From Methylobacteriaceae bacterium (GTDB lineage: Bacteria > Pseudomonadota > Alphaproteobacteria > Rhizobiales > Beijerinckiaceae): 64,000 nt of DNA. The stretch spans positions 434,001 to 498,000 of the forward strand of contig JACKJC010000002.1 in the NCBI GenBank assembly GCA_020638195.1, read 5' to 3'. Below, piece by piece: positions 9,100-17,006 of the stretch (the stretch's first letter is position 1; every line of letters starts with the position of its first letter). The notes under the pieces were generated by a model. The model saw nothing but the letters and a program-made list of their open reading frames with translations. It had not been told where the DNA came from and searched no databases. The position numbers and the translations under genes were made by a program.

Positions 9100-9156
9100 G
9101 CATCGGTCAAAGACGCGCGGAATCCAAACCGCCGCAATATCTGCGTGCTCGGCGGC

Positions 9157-10341
9157 TCAGGCGGCGGCAGGCTGGCGCAGCATGTCATGGCGCTGCGTGC
9201 GGTTGCGGCCAGCGCTCTTGGCGACGTAGAGGGCGGCGTCCGCGCGCTCGACGATCTCCTCGAGCGTGGCGTTGCGCGTCGAGGCGCTGGCGACGCCGAA
9301 GCTCGCCGTGCAGACGCCGCGCGGATTGCCCTCGTGCGGAATTCCGAGGGCGGCGATGGTCGCGCGAATGCGTTCGGCGACGATTTCGGCGACCTCGGCG
9401 TCGGTGTCCACCAGCAGCAGCAGGAATTCCTCGCCGCCGAGACGGATCGCGACGTCGGACGTCTCGCGCAGCTCCGCGGTCGCGCAGGCGGCGATGCGCT
9501 TGAGGCAGGTGTCGCCGCGCGAATGACCGTAGGTGTCGTTGAAACTCTTGAAATGGTCGGCGTCGAAGATGATGGCGGCGACCTGCATCGGCGCGTTGTC
9601 CCAGAGGGCGCGCGCGCGCTTTTCGAGAAAGCGGCGATTGCCGAGGCCGGTGAGGGCGTCGGCGTTGGCGTCGCTGTCGCTCATTTCGGCGCGCAACTGG
9701 TCCCGCACCGACAGAAGATAGAGGCGGCGCTGCTCGCGCGAGGCAAGGTAGTTCGAATTGATGATCACGCCCGCGATCGCCGCGAAAGTCATGGCGTTGA
9801 CAATGGCGACGGGCGCCGGGGTTTCGCCGCGCAGGATATTGGCGGCTGTTATCATGACGAAGATCGTTCCCGCCAGTCGGATGCCCCAGATCAGGGGCAT
9901 GCGCTGGATTGCTGAGACGCACAGATAGATCATCGGCGCGAAATAGATGTAGCGCGCCGCATATTCGGATGTCGTGATCGTATAGATGGCCGAGACTTGC
10001 GCCACCATGGCGACAGCGATGGAGGCAGCAAGAGTTTCCCGCCACCTGGGGCTTGTGATCGACGGCAAGAGATGTGCGACCAGCAGCATCCATGGCGTGA
10101 CGACGAACAGATGCAGCGCGGTCGCCAGCAGGAAAGTGTCGGGCGCGAGCAGATATTCGCAGAGGATGAAGAGGTTGTAGATGATCGCGGTGCGCAGCGT
10201 GGTCTTGACGAGGAAGCGCGCGCGGCGCGGCCCGGTCTCGCGCTCGAAGCGGGCTTCGAGCGCCGGCGGAAAAGCGAAGGCGCCCCGCCGCGAAGCGACG
10301 AGTTCCTCGACTTCCTGCAACGAGATCGCGTTTGCGTCCAT
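9157..10341 (-). CDS. Membrane-anchored diguanylate cyclase (GGDEF)
   Basis: A 394-residue protein. Residues 45-205 form about six hydrophobic helices, a membrane sensor region without a named domain. The C-terminal GGDEF domain follows, with LTGLGNRRFLEKR, FDADHFKSFNDTYGH and the active-site signature GGEEF at residues 302-306, so it should make cyclic di-GMP. The inhibitory I-site expected five residues before GGEEF reads ETSD rather than RxxD, so product inhibition at that site is probably absent. It is monocistronic and next to the YcjF-like gene on the same strand. Confidence 0.92.
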   Translation of the reverse strand: MDANAISLQEVEELVASRRGAFAFPPALEARFERETGPRRARFLVKTTLRTAIIYNLFILCEYLLAPDTFLLATALHLFVVTPWMLLVAHLLPSITSPRWRETLAASIAVAMVAQVSAIYTITTSEYAARYIYFAPMIYLCVSAIQRMPLIWGIRLAGTIFVMITAANILRGETPAPVAIVNAMTFAAIAGVIINSNYLASREQRRLYLLSVRDQLRAEMSDSDANADALTGLGNRRFLEKRARALWDNAPMQVAAIIFDADHFKSFNDTYGHSRGDTCLKRIAACATAELRETSDVAIRLGGEEFLLLLVDTDAEVAEIVAERIRATIAALGIPHEGNPRGVCTASFGVASASTRNATLEEIVERADAALYVAKSAGRNRTQRHDMLRQPAAA

Positions 10342-10459
10342 GCCTCGCCCGTTCGCCGGGAATCGCCTTGCGCGTCCTTGTGGCGTGGGAGGCAGTTTTA
10401 CTTCGACGTCTTAATTATTCGCGTTTCATTTCGAACAATTGTAAGCAACCTTGTGTTAA

Positions 10460-11542
10460 TCATGAAATATCCCGGCGTTCCTTGCCGTCGCCGAACAGAA
10501 ATGGCGCGACATCCTTTACGCCGGGTTGCTTCAAAGCGGCGAAGGGCATGGGACGGCAGACCGCCATGGCCGAGAGCCCGATGCGGGTCGTCAGCATGCC
10601 GTTGAGCACGCCCTCGCCGAGTTTCGCCGACAGGCGTGCTGCAATTCCGTGGCCGACGACCTGCTGCACGAGCGAGTCGCCGATCGCCATGCCGCCTGTG
10701 ATGGCGAGATGCGCGCCGACGGAGCGGGCGAGCCGCACGAAGCCGAGTAAGCCCGGTCGACCACCGTAGATTTCGGCAATGCGTCGCAGCAGTCGGATGG
10801 CCTGGCCTGCGACGAAGAGAACGTCGACAAGCGCGCGCGGGCTGATGGCGGTGACCATCGACACGCGCTTGGCGGCGGAAGCGATCTCGCGATTGGCTTC
10901 AGCGTCGAGCGGCGCCATGAGGTTGCGTTCGGCAATGTCGATGAGATCTCGGCCGTCGACGATTTCGCGGGTCAGATCCTTCACCAGCGCCCGTGCGCGC
11001 GCCGTGTCGGGGCGGTTCGCATAGAGAGACAGAAGTTCGGCGGCTCCGGCGCGCGCCGCGTCGCGATCGTCCTCGTCTCTTGCACGTGCAAGCGAGGCGT
11101 GCAGTGTCGCGATATGGCGCTGGCGGAAGATCGCGCGCATTTCGCGCAAGGCGAGCGCGAGCAGCGAGATGACGACAGCGGTCGCAAGGCCGACGCCGAT
11201 CCAGCCGAGCGCCGCCGAGCGTGCGAACAGGTCTTCGACGATACGTGTCGCCCAAAGGCCGAGCGCCATCGAGACCAGTCCGCCGAGCGCCGACCATAGC
11301 AGACCGCCCCACGAGAACAGGGCGCGCGCGCGCATGCCGCGCGCCTGTGCGATCTCGGTCGCTTCTTCCGCGTCGCGCGGTTCGGCCGGCTCGTCCTGCG
11401 GCGCGAATGCGTCCGGCGTCGTCTCGACCATCACGCCGCCTTTACGGATGCTTTCGTGCGTCGGCGTTTCGCCGTCGGCGAGGACGATGCGGTCATCGTC
11501 GAGGCGGAAAGCGCGCGGGCGCTGGCGTTCGTCGCCGCTCAT
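10460..11542 (-). CDS. YcjF/TIGR01620-family membrane protein
   Basis: A 360-residue protein with an acidic, flexible N-terminus (to about residue 70) and a pair of membrane helices near LFSWGGLLWSALGGLVSMAL and IGVGLATAVVISLLALAL. A conserved C-terminal DUF697-like region follows, containing ISPRALVDVLFVAGQAIRLLRRIAEIYGGRP in the order typical of the family. YcjF partners with the YcjX ATPase in an envelope or stress-related role that is not understood. It overlaps ycjX by 4 bp (ATGA), confirming coupling. Confidence 0.88.
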   Translation of the reverse strand: MSGDERQRPRAFRLDDDRIVLADGETPTHESIRKGGVMVETTPDAFAPQDEPAEPRDAEEATEIAQARGMRARALFSWGGLLWSALGGLVSMALGLWATRIVEDLFARSAALGWIGVGLATAVVISLLALALREMRAIFRQRHIATLHASLARARDEDDRDAARAGAAELLSLYANRPDTARARALVKDLTREIVDGRDLIDIAERNLMAPLDAEANREIASAAKRVSMVTAISPRALVDVLFVAGQAIRLLRRIAEIYGGRPGLLGFVRLARSVGAHLAITGGMAIGDSLVQQVVGHGIAARLSAKLGEGVLNGMLTTRIGLSAMAVCRPMPFAALKQPGVKDVAPFLFGDGKERRDIS

Positions 11543-13047
11543 TGCAGGCGATCTCCCAGAAGGAATTCCAGCGCGCGGTCGAGCCGGATGGAGGGCAGGG
11601 GCAGCGGTTCGCCGTCTTTGGCGAGGCGCGGGGCTGGCGGACGGAAGCGCACGAAGCGATAGTCGGCGGCGCCTTCGGGCACGCCAAGCCCGTCGCCGCG
11701 AAACACTGCTTTCGGATCGGCGGGCAGTTCGCCGGGAAAGATCGCGACCTCGCCCTTGCCGTCGAAAGTCTCGCCGTCGATACGCTCGCCGGGCAAGGGA
11801 ACGCCGACGATGGCGTCGAGTTCGCTCTTTTCGCCGAGCAGGCGGCCCTGCTTCACCTTCGCCTCGCGCGTCGCGCGCACGGCGGCCAGCGCCACGACGT
11901 CAACATGCGCGCCGACGTCTTCGGCGCGTGCGATCGCGCGCGCGGTGAGAAGGCGCAGGATGTTTTCCAGCCGGTCGTGGCTGGTGTGATGCAGATGATC
12001 GGCCTTGGTCGCCGCAAACAGGATGTGGTCGATCTTCGGACGGAAGATCGTGGAGAGAAAACCCGAGCGTCCCGCACGAAACGCGACGAGGATTTCCGAC
12101 AGCGCGGTTTCGAGATCGCGCACGGCGGCGGGGCCGGAGTTTAGGGCGGACAAAGCATCGACCAGCACGATCTGGCGATCGAGCCGCGCGAAATGATCGC
12201 GGAAGAAGGGCTTCACCACGTGCGCCTTGTAGGCCTCGTAGCGGCGCTCCATCATCGCGGCCAGCGAGCCCGAGGCGAAGGCCGTGTCGTCTTCCACATG
12301 CAGCGGCGCGAAGGTCAGCGCCGGCGATCCTTCGAGCTCGCCGGGCATGAGGAAACGGCCGGGCGGCAGAGTGGAGAGCGCGTAGGCGTCAGCGCGTGCG
12401 GCGCGCAGGTAAGCGGTGAAGAGTTCCGCGAGGCGCTTGGCCTCCGCCTCGCTTTCGGGCGCGGTTGCCGCGACCGCCAGAGTCGCGCCGCGCCAGTCGG
12501 CCGCGAATGGCGCGCGTGCGGCGGCAGCGCTCGCTTCCAGCGTCTCACGCGACCATTGCGCGTAAGACTTGGTCAGGAGCGGCAGGTCGAGGAGCCATTC
12601 GCCGGGATAGTCGACAATGTCTATGGTGAGTACGGAGGGGCCCTGCCGCAGGCCCTTGCGCCGTTCGAATTCGAGCGTGAGGCGCAGTTCGGAAATGCGG
12701 CGCGTCGATTCCGGCCAGTGGCGTTCATCGACATTTGCGCCTCCCGTCAAGGCGGCGAGATGATCCTCGTAGGCGAAGCGCGGCACGTGGTCGTCTGGCT
12801 GCGGCTGCAGTTTCGCGCGCATCAGTCGCCCTTCGGCATGAACGCGAAAGACCGGCAGCGCGCGCTCGCCATCCTTGGCTGCCGTCGATGCGCGCAGCAG
12901 ATTCTGCACCAGGGCGGTGATGAAGACCGTCTTACCCGCGCGCGAAAGCCCGGTCACGCCGAGGCGCAAGCCGGTTCCCGTCACGTAATCGGCAAGCGAA
13001 GACGCGGCGATGCGGGTCTCGAAGAGAAAATCGGACAGGATCGACAC
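11539..13047 (-). CDS. ycjX: YcjX family P-loop NTPase (DUF463)
   Basis: A 502-residue GTPase-like protein of the DUF463 family. The Walker A motif GLSRAGKT is at residues 33-40, and IDIVDYPGEWLLDLPLL contains the switch/Walker B region (DYPGE). ATKADHLHH resembles the base-recognition TKxD motif. I chose the GTG at 13047 because a GGAG lies about 7 nt before it and the protein then begins as its homologues do; the frame extends 28 more codons upstream. It is the first gene of a two-gene operon with the YcjF-like protein. Its cellular role is unknown, with links to envelope stress. Confidence 0.9.
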   Translation of the reverse strand: MSILSDFLFETRIAASSLADYVTGTGLRLGVTGLSRAGKTVFITALVQNLLRASTAAKDGERALPVFRVHAEGRLMRAKLQPQPDDHVPRFAYEDHLAALTGGANVDERHWPESTRRISELRLTLEFERRKGLRQGPSVLTIDIVDYPGEWLLDLPLLTKSYAQWSRETLEASAAAARAPFAADWRGATLAVAATAPESEAEAKRLAELFTAYLRAARADAYALSTLPPGRFLMPGELEGSPALTFAPLHVEDDTAFASGSLAAMMERRYEAYKAHVVKPFFRDHFARLDRQIVLVDALSALNSGPAAVRDLETALSEILVAFRAGRSGFLSTIFRPKIDHILFAATKADHLHHTSHDRLENILRLLTARAIARAEDVGAHVDVVALAAVRATREAKVKQGRLLGEKSELDAIVGVPLPGERIDGETFDGKGEVAIFPGELPADPKAVFRGDGLGVPEGAADYRFVRFRPPAPRLAKDGEPLPLPSIRLDRALEFLLGDRLQ

Positions 13048-13397
13048 GTCTGGCTCCGGCGGGCGCCTCCGAGATAGGCGTTGGCCAGGCGTTTGCCAAC
13101 AGGCGCGGAACCGGCGCGGCTTGCCGTGCATTTGTGCGCGGGCGCGGTTGACCCTGTTTCGCCCCGGAACCTAGCATAAGCGAGAGGGGTTGATCGCCCC
13201 GGTATGCGGTCGGGCTCGCCCTGAAATCCAACCTCGCGAGGCAAGAAGCGTCGCCCCCACGTCTGCGCGTCCTCTGCGCGAGCGCACTGGTCTTTGCGTC
13301 CGCAACCACCGCGGATACCTGGAGGGCGAAGAAGCTCGGCGAGGCGAACGGCTGGACCACGCGCTCCGGATTGCGCGCGTCGAACTCGTGGCGGCTT
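13048..13397. other. 350-bp gap without a convincing gene
   Basis: This stretch lies upstream of ycjX and downstream of the P5-like gene. It should hold the ycjX promoter. Open frames exist in it on both strands because of the GC content, but none has a start with a ribosome binding site or a recognisable protein. No strong palindrome or terminator is obvious. Confidence 0.5.
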
Positions 13398-14450
13398 CTA
13401 CCGCTCCTTTGGGCCGACATCGGCGCGCGCCGCGATCATCGCCACCGCCGCCTCCACCAGCGCCCGCGTCGCACGCAGCGGGCCGATTTCCACCGCCGCC
13501 ATATTGGCCAGCGCCTTCGCAAAGTTGCGTGTCGGCTGGCCCTGCGCATCGAACAGCGCGAGATCGGCGTCGGGACCTGCGACGATTCCGGACGCAATGT
13601 TCGTCGCATAATTCAGAATGCGCCGCGTCTCGGGCGCGCACGAAAGAGTCGGCAGCGGCGGCAGGCTCGCGGGCATGCGCGGATCCGGCCCCATCGCCAC
13701 GCCGGGATAGGGCAGCATGGCAAGACGCATGGGCGCCTGCGTCTTTCGCGCGGGGGGCCTCGAAGCGCCGCCTTCCACCGCGCCGATGCCGGCGGCGATG
13801 GTTGGCGTCTTCATCATCGCGCCGATGCGGTCTGGCACGATGGAGCGGCGCACGCCGACGACCCTGTGCGCGCCCTTGCCGCGCCTGCGAGGGGCCAGGC
13901 CCGGCCGATGCCGCGCCAGCCATTTCGCGCGCAAAGTGGAGCCCAGGCCGCGCGTGGTGAGGCCCTTGGGCTCGGGTCCGAGCAGCTTGCGGCCGGCGAT
14001 GCGGCGCCCCGGCGCGTGGTAGGTCAACGGCGCGGCGCATTGCGCCGGCGCCCAGCGCTGTACGATGGCGCGCGCGGAATGCAGGCCGAAATCGATGTAA
14101 TAACGTCGCAGCAATTGCGCCGCGCCGGCCGCCCCTTCGGCGGCGGTGGCGAAGGCGACATGGCCTTCATTGTCGGCGGCGATCTCGCCGGTCCAGCCGG
14201 CCTTCTTCACGCACCAGTAATTATTGAGCCGCACGCAGCGCGACAGGCCCTTCAAGTCGCGCCCGAGCGCCAGCGCCAGCGCCCTTTCCGGCGCGAGATC
14301 CAGGTTCAGCGCGCCTTGCCTGCGCCAATTGTCGACGGCGCGCTCGGCGGGGCGATATTCGGGCGCAATCAGGCTCGCGACGTCGGGCGCTCGCAGAGAG
14401 GAAGCGCCCGACAGGATCGACAGGCCGAGCGCGATCCATTCGAGCGTCAT
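13398..14450 (-). CDS. Uncharacterised protein with phage P5-structural-protein-like region
   Basis: A 350-residue protein. Around residues 70-130 the sequence (LNNYWCVKKAGW, GHVAFATAAEGAAGAAQLLRRYY, ARAIVQRWAP) resembles the conserved region of proteins annotated as structural protein P5, which occur in phages and as single bacterial genes and may bind or cut peptidoglycan. The middle is basic (RHRPGLAPRRRGKGAHR) and the C-terminal part contains TRRILNYATNIASGIVAGPDADLALFD. The start is supported by GAGG overlapping the stop codon of the upstream sixA-like gene, so the two are co-translated. No other phage gene is nearby. Confidence 0.65.
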   Translation of the reverse strand: MTLEWIALGLSILSGASSLRAPDVASLIAPEYRPAERAVDNWRRQGALNLDLAPERALALALGRDLKGLSRCVRLNNYWCVKKAGWTGEIAADNEGHVAFATAAEGAAGAAQLLRRYYIDFGLHSARAIVQRWAPAQCAAPLTYHAPGRRIAGRKLLGPEPKGLTTRGLGSTLRAKWLARHRPGLAPRRRGKGAHRVVGVRRSIVPDRIGAMMKTPTIAAGIGAVEGGASRPPARKTQAPMRLAMLPYPGVAMGPDPRMPASLPPLPTLSCAPETRRILNYATNIASGIVAGPDADLALFDAQGQPTRNFAKALANMAAVEIGPLRATRALVEAAVAMIAARADVGPKER

Positions 14451-14459
14451 GACGACGCC

Positions 14460-14993
14460 TCAGTCGAGATCGTCCACGCCCTCGACGAGCATGGAGGGGG
14501 TGACGAAACGATCGAGCCGGCCCTGGCCCCATTTGATGTTCGCCCAGGGCGTGTTTCCGAAGTCGATGAGGGCGAGGCCCGACGTCGGATATTTCATTTC
14601 CATGTGGGCGAGGCTCTGCGCGTCGCCGGAGCCGCAGATGCGCAGGGCGAAATCGGCGAGGCCGGGATTGTGGCAGACGACTAGCATGGTCTGCACGAGT
14701 TCCGGCGTCTTGTGCAATTCGCCGAGCAGGATGAAGTCTTCCGCGAGATAGAGCGCGGGATCGATCAGCGTCTTGAAGCGGCGGCCGGTCTCGGCCATCA
14801 GGCACTCCAGCGTCTCGCGCGTGCGATGGGCGTCGGAGACGACCGCCAGATTTGGGATGAGCTTTTCCTCGACGAGATAGCGGCCGACACGGGCGGCGTC
14901 CTCGCGGCCGCGACGGGTCAGCGGACGTTCGCGGTCGCCGCCCCCGGCTTCGCGGGCGGCCTTGGAATGTCTGAGCAGGACGAGACGGTGCAT
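14460..14993 (-). CDS. sixA: SixA-type histidine phosphatase
   Basis: A 177-residue histidine-phosphatase-fold protein. The catalytic RHS triad sits at residues 8-10 (LLRHSKAA), followed by GREDAARVGRYL, the Arg of SDAHRTRETLE and the second catalytic His in VVCHNPGL. Family members remove phosphate from phosphohistidine proteins such as ArcB or the nitrogen PTS. The symbol refers to the family; the target is unknown. It is the first gene of a pair with the P5-like gene. Confidence 0.85.
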   Translation of the reverse strand: MHRLVLLRHSKAAREAGGGDRERPLTRRGREDAARVGRYLVEEKLIPNLAVVSDAHRTRETLECLMAETGRRFKTLIDPALYLAEDFILLGELHKTPELVQTMLVVCHNPGLADFALRICGSGDAQSLAHMEMKYPTSGLALIDFGNTPWANIKWGQGRLDRFVTPSMLVEGVDDLD

Positions 14994-15011
14994 GGGCCGA
15001 AACTAGCCGTT

Positions 15012-15031
15012 CCCTCGCCGGAAGGCGAGGG
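15012..15031. repeat. GC-rich hairpin CCCTCGCC-GGAA-GGCGAGGG
   Basis: A perfect 8-bp stem with a GGAA loop in the short gap between the HTH gene and the sixA-like gene. It has no T-run. It could terminate the HTH/DUF2975 transcript or be a dispersed palindrome of the same class as those near 3.3 kb. Confidence 0.5.
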
Positions 15032-15054
15032 GAGGACGGCAGGCGCCGGGCGGC

Positions 15055-15273
15055 CTATTTCGGCGTTTCGTCGGGCTGGTATTCGAGGATGTCGCCCGGC
15101 TGGCATCCGAGGATCTCGCAGATCTTCTCCAGCGTATCGAAGCGCACGCCCTTCACCTTGCCCGACTTGAGCAGCGAGACGTTCTGCTCGGCGATGCCGA
15201 TGCGCTCGGCGAGTTCGCGCGAACGCATCTTGCGCTTGGCGAGCATGACGTCGAGGTTGACGATGATAGGCAT
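15055..15273 (-). CDS. Small XRE/HTH regulator (YozG-like)
   Basis: A 72-residue protein that is essentially one helix-turn-helix: MPIIVNLDVMLAKRKM, then RELAERIGIAEQNVSLLKSGK and FDTLEKICEILGCQPGDILE. This is the compact regulator usually paired with DUF2975 membrane proteins. It starts 2 bp after the DUF2975 stop, so both come from one transcript. It probably represses its own operon, perhaps through the AT-rich site at 15886-15916. Confidence 0.9.
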   Translation of the reverse strand: MPIIVNLDVMLAKRKMRSRELAERIGIAEQNVSLLKSGKVKGVRFDTLEKICEILGCQPGDILEYQPDETPK

Positions 15274-15275
15274 GG

Positions 15276-15854
15276 CTACACGATCTGCGCGTTTTCTTCG
15301 GCAAGTTCCGCAGCCGAGCGGTAGATCATGCCGAGCGCGACGAAGACGAGCGAGATGACGATATAGAGCACGTCCTCCGTGCGCACGAAAGCGTGCCTGG
15401 AGGCGGCGGTGTCGGCGACATGCGCGGTCATCAGCAGAACCGTGACCGGCCGCATCGCGAAGTCGAAGGCGACCGTGACGAGACCTAGCACGCCAATCCG
15501 CTGGAGTAGAGACGCGCTGCCCGCTGAAAAGATGTCGCCCTCGAGATAGCGGCCGAACAGGCGCCAGACGTGCCAGCACAGAATGGCGAGCACGAGCCAG
15601 TCGAGGGCGGAAACCGCTTCGGCGGCGCGCCATTGCCAGGGCGCCACGCCCGCTATGTCGACCTTGTAGAAATTCCTGAAGGCGCGCTGCACCCGGTCGG
15701 CGTTCGACCAGTGGTCGTGCAGCCCCCAGGCGACGAACAGCAGATAGCCGACCGTCAGCCAGCGCACCGCGTGGCACACGAGCGCGATCTTCCTGCGCAG
15801 GGCGGCGTGGCGGTGGTCCTCGAACTTTTCGGATGACGGTTCGGCATCGGTCAT
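15276..15854 (-). CDS. DUF2975 domain membrane protein
   Basis: A 192-residue protein with four predicted membrane helices (near WLTVGYLLFVAWGL, LDWLVLAILCWHVWRLF, IGVLGLVTVAFDFAM and VLYIVISLVFVALGMI). The segment GRYLEGDIFSAGSASLLQRIG between helices two and three is the DUF2975 signature. Such proteins nearly always precede a YozG-like regulator, as here. The function is unknown, but the pair behaves like a membrane sensor with its regulator. Transcription starts from the AT-rich region upstream of 15854. Confidence 0.88.
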   Translation of the reverse strand: MTDAEPSSEKFEDHRHAALRRKIALVCHAVRWLTVGYLLFVAWGLHDHWSNADRVQRAFRNFYKVDIAGVAPWQWRAAEAVSALDWLVLAILCWHVWRLFGRYLEGDIFSAGSASLLQRIGVLGLVTVAFDFAMRPVTVLLMTAHVADTAASRHAFVRTEDVLYIVISLVFVALGMIYRSAAELAEENAQIV

Positions 15855-15885
15855 GACGGGCTCCTGAATTCAGGTTTTCTCATAT

Positions 15886-15916
15886 TGACGAATTAAAAAT
15901 TTAATGTCAAACATTA
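15886..15916. promoter_or_regulatory. AT-rich inverted repeats, candidate operator of the DUF2975/HTH operon
   Basis: In this GC-rich window the divergent gap 15855-15944 is strikingly AT-rich. It contains TTGAC-GA-ATTAAA facing TTTAAT-GTCAA (15886-15911), an imperfect dyad. A second exact dyad, AATGT-CAA-ACATT (15904-15916), overlaps it. The site lies between the DUF2975 operon and the divergent lipoprotein gene, so a regulator bound here could control both. Confidence 0.55.
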
Positions 15917-15944
15917 AAAATATCATCCCATATATGAGGCGTTC

Positions 15945-16565
15945 ATGTTGTCTCCGTTTCGTATCGCTGCGCTCGCGTCCGCGCTTTTTCTGGCGGGCTG
16001 CGGCCATGTCCCCGTCTCCACCATGTGGGCGTTGCGCAATTTCGACGGCCTGAGCGTCGATCCGGCTTTCCTGCGCGCGGCGGTGCGTGTGCCGCGAGCG
16101 TTTCAGCCCCGGCCCGGCGGCGTGAAAGTGGTGGCGACCTGGGGCAAGAAGGGCGATCCGGCCAGCGAGCGGAAGGTCGAGATCGTGCTGCGGGAAGCGA
16201 GCCTGTCTGCCGAAGGTCCGGCGCTCGCGAAGGAGAATCTGCCGGGAAACAATCTGCACGTGTTTCGCGTCGCGCCAGACGATGTGGCGCGTCTGCGCGC
16301 CCTGCAGGCCGAGATCGCGCGCGCGAAGGCCGAGAAGCGGGCCGACCACGGCTCGCTAGGCATGGGCGCCGACGCATGCCGCACCGGCGATCTGACCGAT
16401 GGACCCATTCTCATGACGACGTTCCTCAAAATGTCCGACGAGACGGGCTGGCTCACCGTGCTGAAGAATGTCGACCTGCGCACGCTCGCCTCGAAGGACA
16501 AATCGCTCGAGGAGATCACGCCGCCGTGTGGCAAGCTGCCCCAGCGCGTGGAGGCGGCTGGCTGA
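15945..16565 (+). CDS. Predicted lipoprotein of unknown function
   Basis: A 206-residue protein beginning with a lipoprotein signal peptide (ALASALFLAGC lipobox, Cys at about residue 19), so it should be lipid-anchored to the outer or inner membrane. The mature part is mixed alpha/beta with a charged helix (RLRALQAEIARAKAEK) and two later cysteines (DACRTG, PPCGKL) that may form a disulfide. I recognise no family. It is divergent from the DUF2975 operon. Confidence 0.75.
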   Translation: MLSPFRIAALASALFLAGCGHVPVSTMWALRNFDGLSVDPAFLRAAVRVPRAFQPRPGGVKVVATWGKKGDPASERKVEIVLREASLSAEGPALAKENLPGNNLHVFRVAPDDVARLRALQAEIARAKAEKRADHGSLGMGADACRTGDLTDGPILMTTFLKMSDETGWLTVLKNVDLRTLASKDKSLEEITPPCGKLPQRVEAAG

Positions 16566-16631
16566 CGGCCTTGCGTTTGGCCGCGCCCGACAGCACATAG
16601 GGCGCAGACGTCATTCGATCGGGGGCCCCTG

Positions 16632-16883
16632 ATGCCGCTTTACGCCTATCGCTGCGAGGATTGCGACAAACATTTCGAGACGCTCGTGCGCTCCGGCGAG
16701 ACGCCGGAATGCCCGGCCTGCCATTCCATCCATCTCGACCGCCAGCTCTCGCTGATCGCCAAACCCGCGCCGGGCGGCGAGGCAGGAAACGCGTTCTCTG
16801 GCATGGAGATGGCCGGCGCCTGCGATGGCGCAGGGGCCTGCGGCACTTGCCCGGCCATGGCGGGAATGGGCGCCTGCGGGTAG
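16632..16883 (+). CDS. FmdB-type zinc ribbon protein
   Basis: An 83-residue protein. The N-terminal zinc ribbon has two knuckles, CEDC (residues 8-11) and CPAC (around 32-35), in the FmdB arrangement MPLYAYRCEDC. The C-terminal tail is rich in Gly, Ala, Met and Cys (CDGAGACGTCPAM) and could bind a second metal. FmdB-type proteins were first named as putative regulators of formamidase/amidase genes; their role is generally unproven. Confidence 0.88.
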   Translation: MPLYAYRCEDCDKHFETLVRSGETPECPACHSIHLDRQLSLIAKPAPGGEAGNAFSGMEMAGACDGAGACGTCPAMAGMGACG

Positions 16884-16893
16884 GCTGCCTTTG

Positions 16894-16983
16894 TCATCCC
16901 GGACGCCCGAAGGGCGATCCGTGATTCAGCGCAACGATCGCGGCGCTGGATCCCGGCTCTTCTCTTCGCTCCGGCCGGGATGA
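16894..16983. repeat. REP-like intergenic palindrome with TCATCCCGG/CCGGGATGA ends
   Basis: Outer 9-bp arms TCATCCCGG (16894-16902) and CCGGGATGA (16975-16983) enclose a small hairpin GCCC-GAA-GGGC and the phrase TGGATCCCGG. This is the layout of the dispersed GTCATCCCGG-type palindromes common in Hyphomicrobiales genomes. It fills the gap between the FmdB gene and the hydrolase gene. Confidence 0.7.
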
Positions 16984-17006
16984 AATTTCTGGTCCGGAGG
17001 ACGTCC

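Noticed and set aside
13048..13397. Possible small gene in the gap before ycjX
   Set aside because: A plus-strand stretch resembles a signal peptide (ALVFASATTADTW) but has no start codon with a ribosome binding site and merges into a shadow frame.
16894..16983. Terminator of the FmdB gene
   Set aside because: No T-run, and the layout matches dispersed intergenic palindromes rather than a terminator.
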